19,787 nt of DNA from Nocardia sp. NRRL S-836 (GTDB lineage Bacteria; Actinomycetota; Actinomycetes; Mycobacteriales; Pseudonocardiaceae), in NCBI RefSeq assembly GCF_001279525.1, contig NZ_LGDY01000149.1:1-19787 (forward strand), in the 5' to 3' direction. The position numbers and the translations under genes are program-made. Below are positions 14,235-19,787 of the stretch, one piece after another (position 1 is the first letter of the stretch; each line of letters starts with the position of its first letter). The notes under the pieces were generated by a model. It was not told the origin of the DNA and made no database searches. It was given only the letters and a program-made list of their open reading frames with translations.

Positions 14235-16310
14235 ATGGACGCGTTGCTGGAGGGTCTTGATCCGGAACAGCGCGCGGCGGTGGAAGCACCGCGCGGCCCG
14301 GTGTGCGTGCTCGCGGGCGCCGGCACCGGCAAGACGCGCACCATCACCCACCGCATCGCCTACCTGTGCCAACGCGGCCACGTCGCCCCGTCGCAGGTCC
14401 TCGCCGTCACGTTCACCAAGCGCGCCGCGGGGGAGATGCGCACGCGTTTGCGTTCCCTCGACGTGCACGGCGCGCAGGCCGTGACGTTCCACGCCGCCGC
14501 CTCCCGCCAGCTGCGCTACTTCTGGCCGCGGGTCGTCGGCGGCCCGCGCTGGGAGCTCGTCGACCAGAAGATCCGCGTCGTCGCCCGTGCCGCCGCCCGG
14601 CTGGGCATGCCCACCGAGGCCGACGCGCTGCGCGACCTCACCAGCGAGATCGAGTGGGCCAAGGCCTCGCTGCTGACCCCGGAGGACTACCCGCTCGCCG
14701 CCTCCCGCGCCGCACGCGACATCCCGGCGCCCGCCGAGCAGATCATGAAGCTCTACACGACCTACGAGCAGCTCAAGAACGAGGCGATGCTGCTCGACTT
14801 CGACGACCTGCTGCTGCACACAGCGGCCGCGCTGGAGGACAACGCGGAGGTCGCGCAGGAGTTCCGCGACCGCTACCGCTGCTTCGTCGTGGACGAGTAC
14901 CAGGACGTGACGCCGCTGCAGCAGCGCGTGCTCGACGCGTGGCTCGGCGGCCGCGACGACCTGACCGTCGTCGGTGACGCGAACCAGACCATCTACTCGT
15001 TCGCGGGCGCCTCGCCGCAGCCGCTGCTCAACTTCGGCCGCCGCTTCCCCGAGGCAGTGGTGGTCCGGCTGGAACGCGACTACCGGTCCACGCCCCAGGT
15101 CGTGGGACTGGCCAACGAGGTCATCAAGTGGGCCCGCGGCCGTCCGGCCGGGTCGCGGCTGAACCTGGTCGGGCAGCGGCCGGACGGGCCGGTGCCGCGG
15201 TTCCACGAGTTCGACGACGAGCCGGGCGAGGCCGACGCGGTCGCACGGCGCGTCAAGACGCTGCTCGACGAGGGCGTGGCGGCGTCCGAGATCGCGATCC
15301 TCTACCGGGTCAACGCCCAGTCCGAGGTGTACGAGCAGGCGCTCGCGTCGCTCGGCATCCCGTACCTGGTGCGTGGCGGCGAGCGGTTCTTCGAGCGGGC
15401 CGAGGTGCGCCAAGCGATGATCTCGCTGCGCTCGGCCGGCGACGTGACCGGCCCGCTGCCCGACGTCGTGCGGTCGGTGCTGGAACGGGTCGGGCTCACC
15501 GACGAGCCGCCGACCGGTGGTTCCGCGCGGGAACGCTGGGAGTCGCTGCTCGCCCTCGTGGAGCTCGCCGAGGAACTGGCCGCGGCGGTGCCCGAGGCGG
15601 ACCTGCCGCGGTTCTGCGCGGAGCTGGACATGCGGGCCGAGTCGCAGCACCCGCCGACGGTCGAGGGCGTCACGCTGGCGTCGCTGCACGCCTCGAAGGG
15701 CCTCGAATGGGACGCGGTGTTCCTCGTCGGGCTGGTCGAGGGCACGATGCCGATCCAGTACGCCGACGGCGACGAGGCGAAGATCGAAGAGGAACGCCGC
15801 CTTCTCTACGTGGGTGTCACGCGCGCCCGTGAGCACCTTTGGCTCTCGTGGGCGTTGTCGCGCGCGGCGGGCGGGCGCAAGTACCGGCGCCGTTCCCGTT
15901 TCCTCTACGGCCTCGTGCCGGAAAACCACCCCGCGGCGCGCGTGCCCGGCGGTGGTGCCGCCCAGCGGCCGCCGTTGATGAAGAAGGAAAAGCCGTCCTG
16001 CCGGGTGTGCGCCTCGACGTTGAACGAGGCGCAGGCCATCAAGCTCGGCCGATGCCGCTCGTGTCCGTCCGATGTGGACGAGGAACTGCTGGAAGCGCTG
16101 CGGCAGTGGCGGGCCGGCCGGGCCCGTGAGCTGAAGGTGCCCGCTTACGTCGTGTTCACCGACGCGACACTCATGGCGATCGCGGAGCAGCGACCCACGG
16201 ATTCGGCCGGACTCGTGGCGATCTCGGGCATCGGCGCCTCGAAGCTTGATAAGTTCGGCGACGACGTGTTGGGCCTGGTCCGGGCCGGTGTCGGGTACTC
16301 CGCCACCTGA
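14235..16310 (+). CDS. uvrD2: Superfamily I DNA helicase UvrD2 with tetracysteine and HRDC domains
   Basis: This is a 691-residue 3'-5' helicase of the UvrD/Rep type. The Q motif is LDPEQRAAV (8-16), Walker A is GAGTGKT (28-34), motif Ia is [12 protein letters not shown], motif II is DEYQD (220-224), and motif III is [16 protein letters not shown]. Motif IV onward includes [27 protein letters not shown] and [18 protein letters not shown] tetracysteine zinc element, Cys589-x2-Cys592-x14-Cys607-x2-Cys610, links to a C-terminal HRDC domain (about 617-688). This is the architecture of mycobacterial UvrD2, which is about the same length. It unwinds DNA in repair and replication. The ATG at 14235 follows GAGACT (14222-14227) by 7 nt with no Shine-Dalgarno, so it is possibly leaderless. 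As in M. tuberculosis, whiB7 lies immediately downstream. Confidence 0.96.
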   Translation: MDALLEGLDPEQRAAVEAPRGPVCVLAGAGTGKTRTITHRIAYLCQRGHVAPSQVLAVTFTKRAAGEMRTRLRSLDVHGAQAVTFHAAASRQLRYFWPRVVGGPRWELVDQKIRVVARAAARLGMPTEADALRDLTSEIEWAKASLLTPEDYPLAASRAARDIPAPAEQIMKLYTTYEQLKNEAMLLDFDDLLLHTAAALEDNAEVAQEFRDRYRCFVVDEYQDVTPLQQRVLDAWLGGRDDLTVVGDANQTIYSFAGASPQPLLNFGRRFPEAVVVRLERDYRSTPQVVGLANEVIKWARGRPAGSRLNLVGQRPDGPVPRFHEFDDEPGEADAVARRVKTLLDEGVAASEIAILYRVNAQSEVYEQALASLGIPYLVRGGERFFERAEVRQAMISLRSAGDVTGPLPDVVRSVLERVGLTDEPPTGGSARERWESLLALVELAEELAAAVPEADLPRFCAELDMRAESQHPPTVEGVTLASLHASKGLEWDAVFLVGLVEGTMPIQYADGDEAKIEEERRLLYVGVTRAREHLWLSWALSRAAGGRKYRRRSRFLYGLVPENHPAARVPGGGAAQRPPLMKKEKPSCRVCASTLNEAQAIKLGRCRSCPSDVDEELLEALRQWRAGRARELKVPAYVVFTDATLMAIAEQRPTDSAGLVAISGIGASKLDKFGDDVLGLVRAGVGYSAT

Positions 16311-16320
16311 TCGGGACAAG

Positions 16321-16364
16321 TTTTCTTAAATAGGTTGCACGCCCCAGGTACGGGGTCATAACCT
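16321..16364 (+). promoter_or_regulatory. whiB7 promoter with AT-rich WhiB7 autoregulatory element
   Basis: The AT-rich block TTTTCTTAAAT (16321-16331, extended to 16332 by A) lies about 3 bp before a -35 TTGCAC (16335-16340). WhiB7 is known to bind such an AT-rich minor-groove site through its AT-hook just upstream of the -35 element, while attached to the primary sigma factor. The -10 is either CATAAC (16357-16362, 16-bp spacer, 6 nt before the uORF ATG) or TAACCT (16359-16364, 18-bp spacer). AT-rich DNA of this kind is rare in the rest of the window. Confidence 0.7.
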
Positions 16365-16368
16365 GCTC

Positions 16369-16449
16369 ATGCCGGGTCCGGAGGACCCGTCTGGGGAAGA
16401 AGAACTACTACTAGCTCGCAGAGCTCTCCGAGGGAGGTGCCGGTTGTGA
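16369..16449 (+). CDS. Upstream leader peptide ORF 1 of whiB7
   Basis: This 26-codon ORF begins 4-6 nt after the putative -10, so it may be read from a leaderless mRNA. Codons 13-15 are CTA-CTA-CTA (Leu), the rarest leucine codon in this GC-rich DNA, directly after three Glu codons and followed by an Arg-rich tail. A 7-bp hairpin (CGGGTCC/GGACCCG, 16373-16389) lies within codons 2-7. The stop TGA (16447-16449) overlaps the GTG of the next ORF. There is no similarity to recognised proteins. A role as a ribosome-stalling sensor is inferred from whiB7 leaders known to carry uORFs. No peptide product has been shown here. Confidence 0.55.
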   Translation: MPGPEDPSGEEELLLARRALRGRCRL

Positions 16450-16688
16450 AGATCTTCAGCATTTCGCGCGCACTCGGCCTCCCCGTGTCCGAGCACTTCT
16501 GCGCGCCCGCAACCGCTCCGGCCATGTGGCAGCACTCTGCCCGCAAGTCGGCGGAACTGCTGGGTCGTGAGCGCGTCACCGGACTGCTCGTTGAGCAGCC
16601 GGCCCTGCGCCCGACCGTTGATGACGTGCCCAACTACACGAATGCGCTGTCCGCGCATCAAGTGAGAAGGCTCCTGCCGACCCCATAG
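16446..16688 (+). CDS. Leader ORF 2 between uORF1 and whiB7 (80 residues, unknown)
   Basis: The GTG at 16446 overlaps the stop of uORF1 (GTGA) and has AGGGAGG (16431-16437) 8 nt upstream, a strong ribosome binding site. The 80-residue product starts MKIFSISRALGLPVSEHF and has one Cys, no membrane segment and mostly G/C third positions. I recognise no family. Its TAG stop (16686-16688) is in the loop of a 7-bp hairpin (CGACCCC/GGGGTCG, 16678-16696). The whiB7 attenuator stem begins 24 nt later. It could be a real small protein, a translated sensor for attenuation, or both. Confidence 0.6.
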   Translation: MKIFSISRALGLPVSEHFCAPATAPAMWQHSARKSAELLGRERVTGLLVEQPALRPTVDDVPNYTNALSAHQVRRLLPTP

Positions 16689-16711
16689 CGGGGTCGAAGG
16701 ACCACCAGGCT

Positions 16712-16758
16712 CACGAAGGCCGCGGACTCGCACAGAGTCCGCGGCCTTCGTGTTTTTT
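16712..16758 (+). terminator. Attenuator terminator in the whiB7 leader
   Basis: A perfect 18-bp stem (16712-16729 with 16735-16752), loop GCACA, is followed by TTTTTT (16753-16758). It is the best-formed intrinsic terminator in the window and lies 29 nt before the whiB7 ATG, in the same transcription unit. whiB7 expression should therefore require readthrough or antitermination. Upstream competitors include GGTC-GAAG-GACC (16692-16703), which shares bases with the hairpin at the ORF2 stop. Confidence 0.85.
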
Positions 16759-16787
16759 GCAGTACCCCACACAAGGAGAAAACCCTG

Positions 16788-17111
16788 ATGTTGACCGCGA
16801 CTGTCCCGCTCACCGGCGAGACACTTCCGGACCTCGCGGACGGGCTTGACCTGCCCTGCCGCACCCACAACCCCGACCTCTGGTTCGCGGACGCCCCGGC
16901 GGAGCTCGAGAAGGCCAAGTCCTTCTGCGGGACCTGCCCGGTGCTCGCCGAGTGCCTCGCGGGAGCCCTCGCGCGGCACGAGCCGTGGGGTGTCTGGGGT
17001 GGAGAGATCTTCGAGCGCGGTGTCGTCATCGCTCGCAAGCGGCCGCGTGGCCGTCCGCGCAAGGACGCGGCGGCTGTGGCTTCTTCGGACAAGACGGAGG
17101 CGGCTGCGTGA
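16788..17111 (+). CDS. whiB7: WhiB7 family iron-sulfur transcriptional regulator
   Basis: This 107-residue protein has the four WhiB cluster cysteines (Cys24, Cys47, Cys50, Cys56; C-x22-C-x2-C-x5-C). The sigma-contacting EPWGVWGGE motif is at 65-73, and a C-terminal AT-hook RPRGRPRK at 85-92 marks the WhiB7/WblC branch. The protein holds a [4Fe-4S] cluster, binds the primary sigma factor, and activates antibiotic resistance genes in response to ribosome-targeting drugs and stress. It also activates its own promoter. The ATG at 16788 has AAGGAG (16773-16778) 9 nt upstream. A long leader with uORFs and an attenuator precedes it, and the stop overlaps the next gene (GTGA). Confidence 0.96.
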   Translation: MLTATVPLTGETLPDLADGLDLPCRTHNPDLWFADAPAELEKAKSFCGTCPVLAECLAGALARHEPWGVWGGEIFERGVVIARKRPRGRPRKDAAAVASSDKTEAAA

Positions 17112-17323
17112 ACACCGTGCTCAGCAACCACAGCGCACTGCCCACCTACCTGACCGAGGGAATCCATCCGATGTCTCTGAACGAAGAACTCGTTCGAATA
17201 CGAATACAAGAAGCCCAGAGGTACGCAGAGGAGCAACGCCTGGCGAACCGCCTCGCGTCAGCGCAACGTTGGCGCAGGTTGTCGCGATGGGCGGGACGCA
17301 GAGCGGCTCGCTTCGACCTCTGA
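17108..17323 (+). CDS. Small basic protein translationally coupled to whiB7
   Basis: From the GTG at 17108 (overlapping the whiB7 stop, with GGAGG at 17096-17100 seven nt upstream) the product is 71 residues. An alternative ATG at 17171 (GAGGGA about 9 nt upstream) gives a 50-residue form, MSLNEELVRIRIQEAQRYAEE and onward, which is a charged amphipathic helix rich in Arg and Ala. I consider either start possible. Codons near 17191-17206 include CGA-ATA-CGA-ATA-CAA, rare in this genome, and the GC content of third positions drops there. The function is unknown; the overlap suggests it is expressed with WhiB7. Confidence 0.6.
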   Translation: MNTVLSNHSALPTYLTEGIHPMSLNEELVRIRIQEAQRYAEEQRLANRLASAQRWRRLSRWAGRRAARFDL

Positions 17324-17335
17324 CAGTCTCGAGCT

Positions 17336-17371
17336 GAGGCCGTCGTCCACGAGAAGGTGGATGGCGGCCTC
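17336..17371 (+). terminator. Hairpin terminator after the whiB7 unit
   Basis: A 15-bp stem (17336-17350 with 17357-17371, two G:U pairs) with loop GAGAAG starts 13 nt after the stop of the small coupled gene. There is no T tract. It includes a GTG (17357) that could extend the methyltransferase upstream, which argues against using that start. Confidence 0.65.
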
Positions 17372-17398
17372 GGCCGTTCCTCCGTACCGTCATCCTTT

Positions 17399-18271
17399 GT
17401 GCCGCACCACACTCACGACGGAATCGACTGGTCGTCCCGCCTCTCGGCCATGAGGCGCTACGGCGCACTGCAAGCCGAGGCGCTGGCAGCCGTGGCCCGC
17501 AGACTCGTCGCACCACTGCCCGACTCCCCGGTCGTGCTGGACGTCGGCTGCGGCGCGGGCTCCATGTCCGTCCCCCTCGTCTCCGCCCTGCGCGAGCACG
17601 GCGGCGGCGTCTTGGTCCTGGTCGACGCCACCCCGGAACTGCTCGACGCCGCCTGCGCCGCAGCCCGCGCCGAAGCCGACGGCGCCGTCTCGGTGAAACC
17701 CGTCCTCGCGGACCTCGCCGCGGAGGACCCCCTGACCTTCGCCGGCCCGGTCGAGCTCATCTGGGGCTCCCGCGTCGTCCACCACCTCCCCGACCAGCTG
17801 CGCGGCGTGCGCCGCCTGGTCTCCGCACTCGCCCCAGGCGGCTGGCTCGCCCTGGCCGAGGGCGGCCTCGAAACCCGCTTCCTGCCGTGGGACCTCGGCG
17901 TCGGCGAACCCGGCCTGCAGGACCGCATGGCCGCGGCCCGCGCCGAGTGGTTCGTGTCGATGCGCGAGAACATGCCCGGCTCCGTACGCCTGCCGGTCGG
18001 CTGGAACGTCGCCCTCGCCGACGCCGGCCTCGGTGAGATCAGCGCGTTCAGCTTCGTCGTCGACCACCCGGCACCGGTCAAACAACAGGTGCGCGACTGG
18101 GCCGTGGACCGCCTGACGTGGCTGGCCGAGATCACCGGGCCCTACCTGCACGCCGCGGATCGCGCCGCGCTGCAGCGGCTGCTGAACCCGTCGGACTCGG
18201 AGTACGTGGGGGCCCGGGAGGACGTGTTCCTGCTGGAAACCGACACCGTCCACCTGGGACGGCGGCGGTGA
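17399..18271 (+). CDS. Class I SAM-dependent methyltransferase
   Basis: This 290-residue protein has the SAM-binding motif I VLDVGCGAG (about residues 46-54). The acidic end of strand two lies in LVLVDATPELLDAA, the motif IV region in ELIWGSRVVHHLPDQL, and post-motif VSALAPGGWLALAEGG. The C-terminal ~130 residues are mostly helical and family-specific; the substrate is unknown. The start is GTG 17399 because TACCGT (17385-17390) precedes it by 8 nt and the alternative GTG 17357 falls in the terminator hairpin; neither has a convincing Shine-Dalgarno. Its stop overlaps the zinc-ribbon gene (GTGA). Confidence 0.85.
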   Translation: MPHHTHDGIDWSSRLSAMRRYGALQAEALAAVARRLVAPLPDSPVVLDVGCGAGSMSVPLVSALREHGGGVLVLVDATPELLDAACAAARAEADGAVSVKPVLADLAAEDPLTFAGPVELIWGSRVVHHLPDQLRGVRRLVSALAPGGWLALAEGGLETRFLPWDLGVGEPGLQDRMAAARAEWFVSMRENMPGSVRLPVGWNVALADAGLGEISAFSFVVDHPAPVKQQVRDWAVDRLTWLAEITGPYLHAADRAALQRLLNPSDSEYVGAREDVFLLETDTVHLGRRR

Positions 18272-18438
18272 CCGCGTGCCACAGATGTGGACGGTTGCGG
18301 GAATCCGTTTCTGAGCTGGAGTTCTTGGCTTGGTCGTCGGAGCGGGCCGGTGGGGGTGTTCGGTGGCTGTGTCATGTGTGCGCGAAGGCGCACGTGCGGG
18401 ACATCGAGGGGAAGTTGCCGGATGAGTATTGGCGTTGA
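18268..18438 (+). CDS. Small zinc-ribbon protein coupled to the methyltransferase
   Basis: This 56-residue protein has two CxxC pairs (CHRCGR near the start and CHVCAKAHVRDIE near residue 35), a typical zinc ribbon, and ends KLPDEYWR. It matches a short conserved actinobacterial protein I recall with the HVRDIEGKLPDEYW ending, still without a known function. The GTG at 18268 overlaps the methyltransferase stop (GTGA), so the two are coupled. It may be a metal-dependent partner or a nucleic-acid binding helper of the enzyme. Confidence 0.78.
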   Translation: MTACHRCGRLRESVSELEFLAWSSERAGGGVRWLCHVCAKAHVRDIEGKLPDEYWR

Positions 18439-18461
18439 GGTGCCAGTGGGCTGAGCTCGTC

Positions 18462-18545
18462 TGGGCGTTGGGCGTTGGGCGTTGGGCGTTGGGCGTTGGG
18501 CGTTGGGCGCTGGGCGCTGGGCGCTGGGCGCTGGGCGCTGGGCCC
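18462..18545 (+). repeat. 7-bp tandem repeat (TGGGCGY)12
   Basis: There are twelve consecutive heptamers: six TGGGCGT, then five TGGGCGC, then TGGGCCC. The variants are in two blocks, as expected from stepwise slippage expansion. The G3 runs every 7 nt can form G-quadruplexes on the plus strand. It starts 23 bp after the zinc-ribbon stop codon. Confidence 0.97.
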
Positions 18546-18624
18546 GGCCGGACCGGAGTAATCGGTGTCGGGGAAGCCGGCGATCGAGCCGACCGGTTCC
18601 GTCGGGGCGATCGGGGTGACCGAG

Positions 18625-18692
18625 CGGCCGGACTGAGCGGGCGGCCGGACTGAGCGGGCGGCCGGACTGAACGGGCGGCCGGACTGAACGGG
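18625..18692 (+). repeat. 17-bp tandem repeat, four copies
   Basis: The unit is CGGCCGGACTGAGCGGG. Copies 1-2 have GAGCGGG and copies 3-4 GAACGGG, and the other bases are identical. The 17-bp period is not a multiple of three, so it is not a coding repeat. It lies 79 bp after the heptamer array. Confidence 0.95.
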
Positions 18693-19425
18693 GAGCGGCC
18701 AGCTCAGTGGAGTGGCCGTGCTGTACGGGGCGCCGACCAGATTCGCATTAGCGCCTCGCCAACCGGATCCGGGAACGCCGGGTGCAGCAGGCGCCCAGGG
18801 CAGTCAGGCCGATGGGGGTCAGACAGTCGGCCGAGCAGTTGCTGCGGCCGGAACGCCTGAGACGAAGGGTTACCGGCAGATTGGCGTTGGCGTGGCTTGG
18901 CGGCTGAGCAGCGAGCGGTCGGGCGGCCAAGCGGTCGAGTGACATCGTGGCCGGCGTGGGCGGGCTGTGCTGGTGCAGCGGTCAGGTCGGCTGGGCTTGT
19001 GAGGTTGTCAGAGGCGGCTCCGCTCGGTCGGATGGTGGTCGCCCCTCGCGCGCTTCCTCAATTGCGGGCGAACGAACACGGGGATCGGGACAACCCCGCG
19101 AACAAAAAGACGGCCGGGAGACGGAATCCGGACAGGCTTCACTCGAAAGGGTGGTGGCTGGGCGTGGAGGAAGGCCGGGGAGCTGGAACCGCGGGCCAAG
19201 CGACGAGCCGAAACAGACGACGAGCCGAATACGAACCCATCGTGGCTGCGGGTCTCTGTCGACGGCCGCCCGTCACCGCAGGACTTCGAGGTCCGCGAGG
19301 CCATCCGCGGCAGCGACCAGCTAGATCGACGGGTCAAGCCGACAAGCCACATCGACGGGCCTGGCTGCCGAACCGAAATGACGAGCCAGGTCGGCCGGGC
19401 CGGCCGGCGAACCCAGGGCCGCTAG

Positions 19426-19787
19426 TCAGCCGGGTGCGCCAGAACGCGCCCAGGCAGCGCGCGGCGCCGAGCTTGTGGCGATCGGGTACAGGTGCTGTAA
19501 AGCCTGCCTGACCAGGGCCGTTCCGCGGCGAGGGCTCTGCAGCAGTTCCTCGTGCAGTTCGAGTGGGGTGCACAGGGCGGCGGCAACCACGGCGTCGAGG
19601 ACGGCCACCACTGCGCGGGCGTTGGTTTCGCGGCGGCAGAGGTCGAGGGTGGCGCGGGGTGCGACGGCCAGGCGGAGTCCGTCAACGGGGATGACGGTCG
19701 GCGGGCGGGTGGTGCGTTCCAGCAGGAGGCCGGGATGGGCGCGGCGGGTGTTCTGGGCGGCCAGCACGTGGATGTGGCGGGGGAGGG
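19426..19787 (-). pseudogene. Truncated AbiEi-antitoxin-like protein (N terminus outside the window)
   Basis: The frame is open to the end of the window, reading LPRHIHVLAAQNTRRAHPGL, then VDGLRLAVAPRATLDLCRRE and later LELHEELLQSPRRGTALV. This follows the middle part of actinobacterial AbiEi-type antitoxin / DUF559-associated proteins (HPGL, GLxVxxPxRxLxDLxRRE, RGTALVR). These normally continue for another ~100 residues, with a nuclease-like C-terminal part. Here the frame ends in ARSGAPG and a stop at 19426, and no continuation is seen in other frames. It is therefore probably a broken gene. The family assignment is from memory of the pattern. Confidence 0.5.

Larger units (their letters stand above)
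18439..19425. other. Non-coding or eroded region with tandem repeats
   Basis: I see no convincing gene in this ~1-kb stretch. The open frames on both strands lack recognisable motifs, good starts and consistent third-position bias. It contains two short tandem arrays (18462-18545 and 18625-18692) and then GC-rich sequence without clear signals. One start-less open frame, about 19165-19350 plus strand (containing WLRVSVDGRPSPQDFEV), might be part of an old gene, but this is not supported. Confidence 0.6.

Noticed and set aside
18429..18653. Open frame through the heptamer array (LGVGRWA-type repeats)
   Set aside because: The repeat is translatable only because 3 x 7 bp is in frame. There is no start signal, and the flanking sequence does not look coding.
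18462..18692. CRISPR array
   Set aside because: Units are directly adjacent with no unique spacers; these are simple tandem repeats.
18897..19511. 204-codon plus-strand open frame in the repeat-rich end
   Set aside because: The composition is Arg/Gly/Pro-rich, there is no ribosome binding site or family pattern, and it overlaps the better supported minus-strand AbiEi-like frame.
1..19787. tRNA genes, insertion sequences or transposases
   Set aside because: I saw no cloverleaf with a T-loop GTTCRA pattern in the gaps, no transposase motif, and no terminal inverted repeats with target duplications.

Overview
The window is about 19.8 kb of very GC-rich DNA with strong G/C third-position preference, GTG starts, start/stop overlaps and many TANNNT boxes placed 6-8 nt before a start codon. 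This is typical of a high-GC actinomycete. The gene set (whiB7 next to uvrD2; glnE and glnA with RDD and DUF4191 neighbours) fits the Mycobacteriales/Pseudonocardiales and most resembles a Pseudonocardiaceae-type chromosome. The family-level assignment is inference. Most of the window is core chromosome. The last ~1.35 kb is low in coding content and looks like eroding or variable sequence.

Layout. The window opens inside a 5S rRNA gene (end of an rRNA operon) with a long hairpin terminator. Two tandem paralogous GNAT acetyltransferases follow (256-1898). They converge on an Lrp/AsnC regulator (minus), which is divergent from a rhodanese; two near-identical palindromes lie between them. A class I glutamine amidotransferase follows, then a Pit phosphate transporter coupled to a 61-residue membrane protein, then glnE (glutamine synthetase adenylyltransferase) coupled to a zinc-free MDR oxidoreductase. 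From 8.9 to 10.9 kb lie small proteins of unknown function, a membrane-anchored secreted-type protein and a NADAR (YbiA-like) protein. glnA (type I glutamine synthetase, minus) has a well-formed GlnR box upstream and a terminator downstream. A second copy of that terminator lies 225 bp further on, with a frameshifted gene remnant between the two copies. Divergent from glnA is an RDD membrane protein, which converges on a DUF4191 protein. uvrD2 (helicase with tetracysteine and HRDC domains) follows.

The region most worth a second look is 16320-16790. It is a ~420-nt leader in front of whiB7, the actinobacterial antibiotic-stress regulator. It holds an AT-rich block 3 bp upstream of a -35 element, a probably leaderless 26-codon uORF with three consecutive CTA leucine codons, an 80-codon second ORF coupled to it by GTGA, competing small hairpins, and a perfect 18-bp terminator hairpin with a T6 tract just before whiB7. 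This has the form of a two-stage translation-sensing attenuator. whiB7 is followed by a small coupled ORF, a hairpin, then a SAM methyltransferase coupled to a 56-residue zinc-ribbon protein.

How the genes work together. glnA appears to be controlled twice: at transcription by GlnR (operator 12770-12807) and after translation by GlnE at Tyr402 of the GlnA sequence. The Pit pair supplies phosphate. The Lrp/rhodanese pair looks like a self-contained regulated unit. The 3' end (18439-19787) carries a 7-bp and a 17-bp tandem repeat and the truncated end of an AbiEi-antitoxin-like protein.
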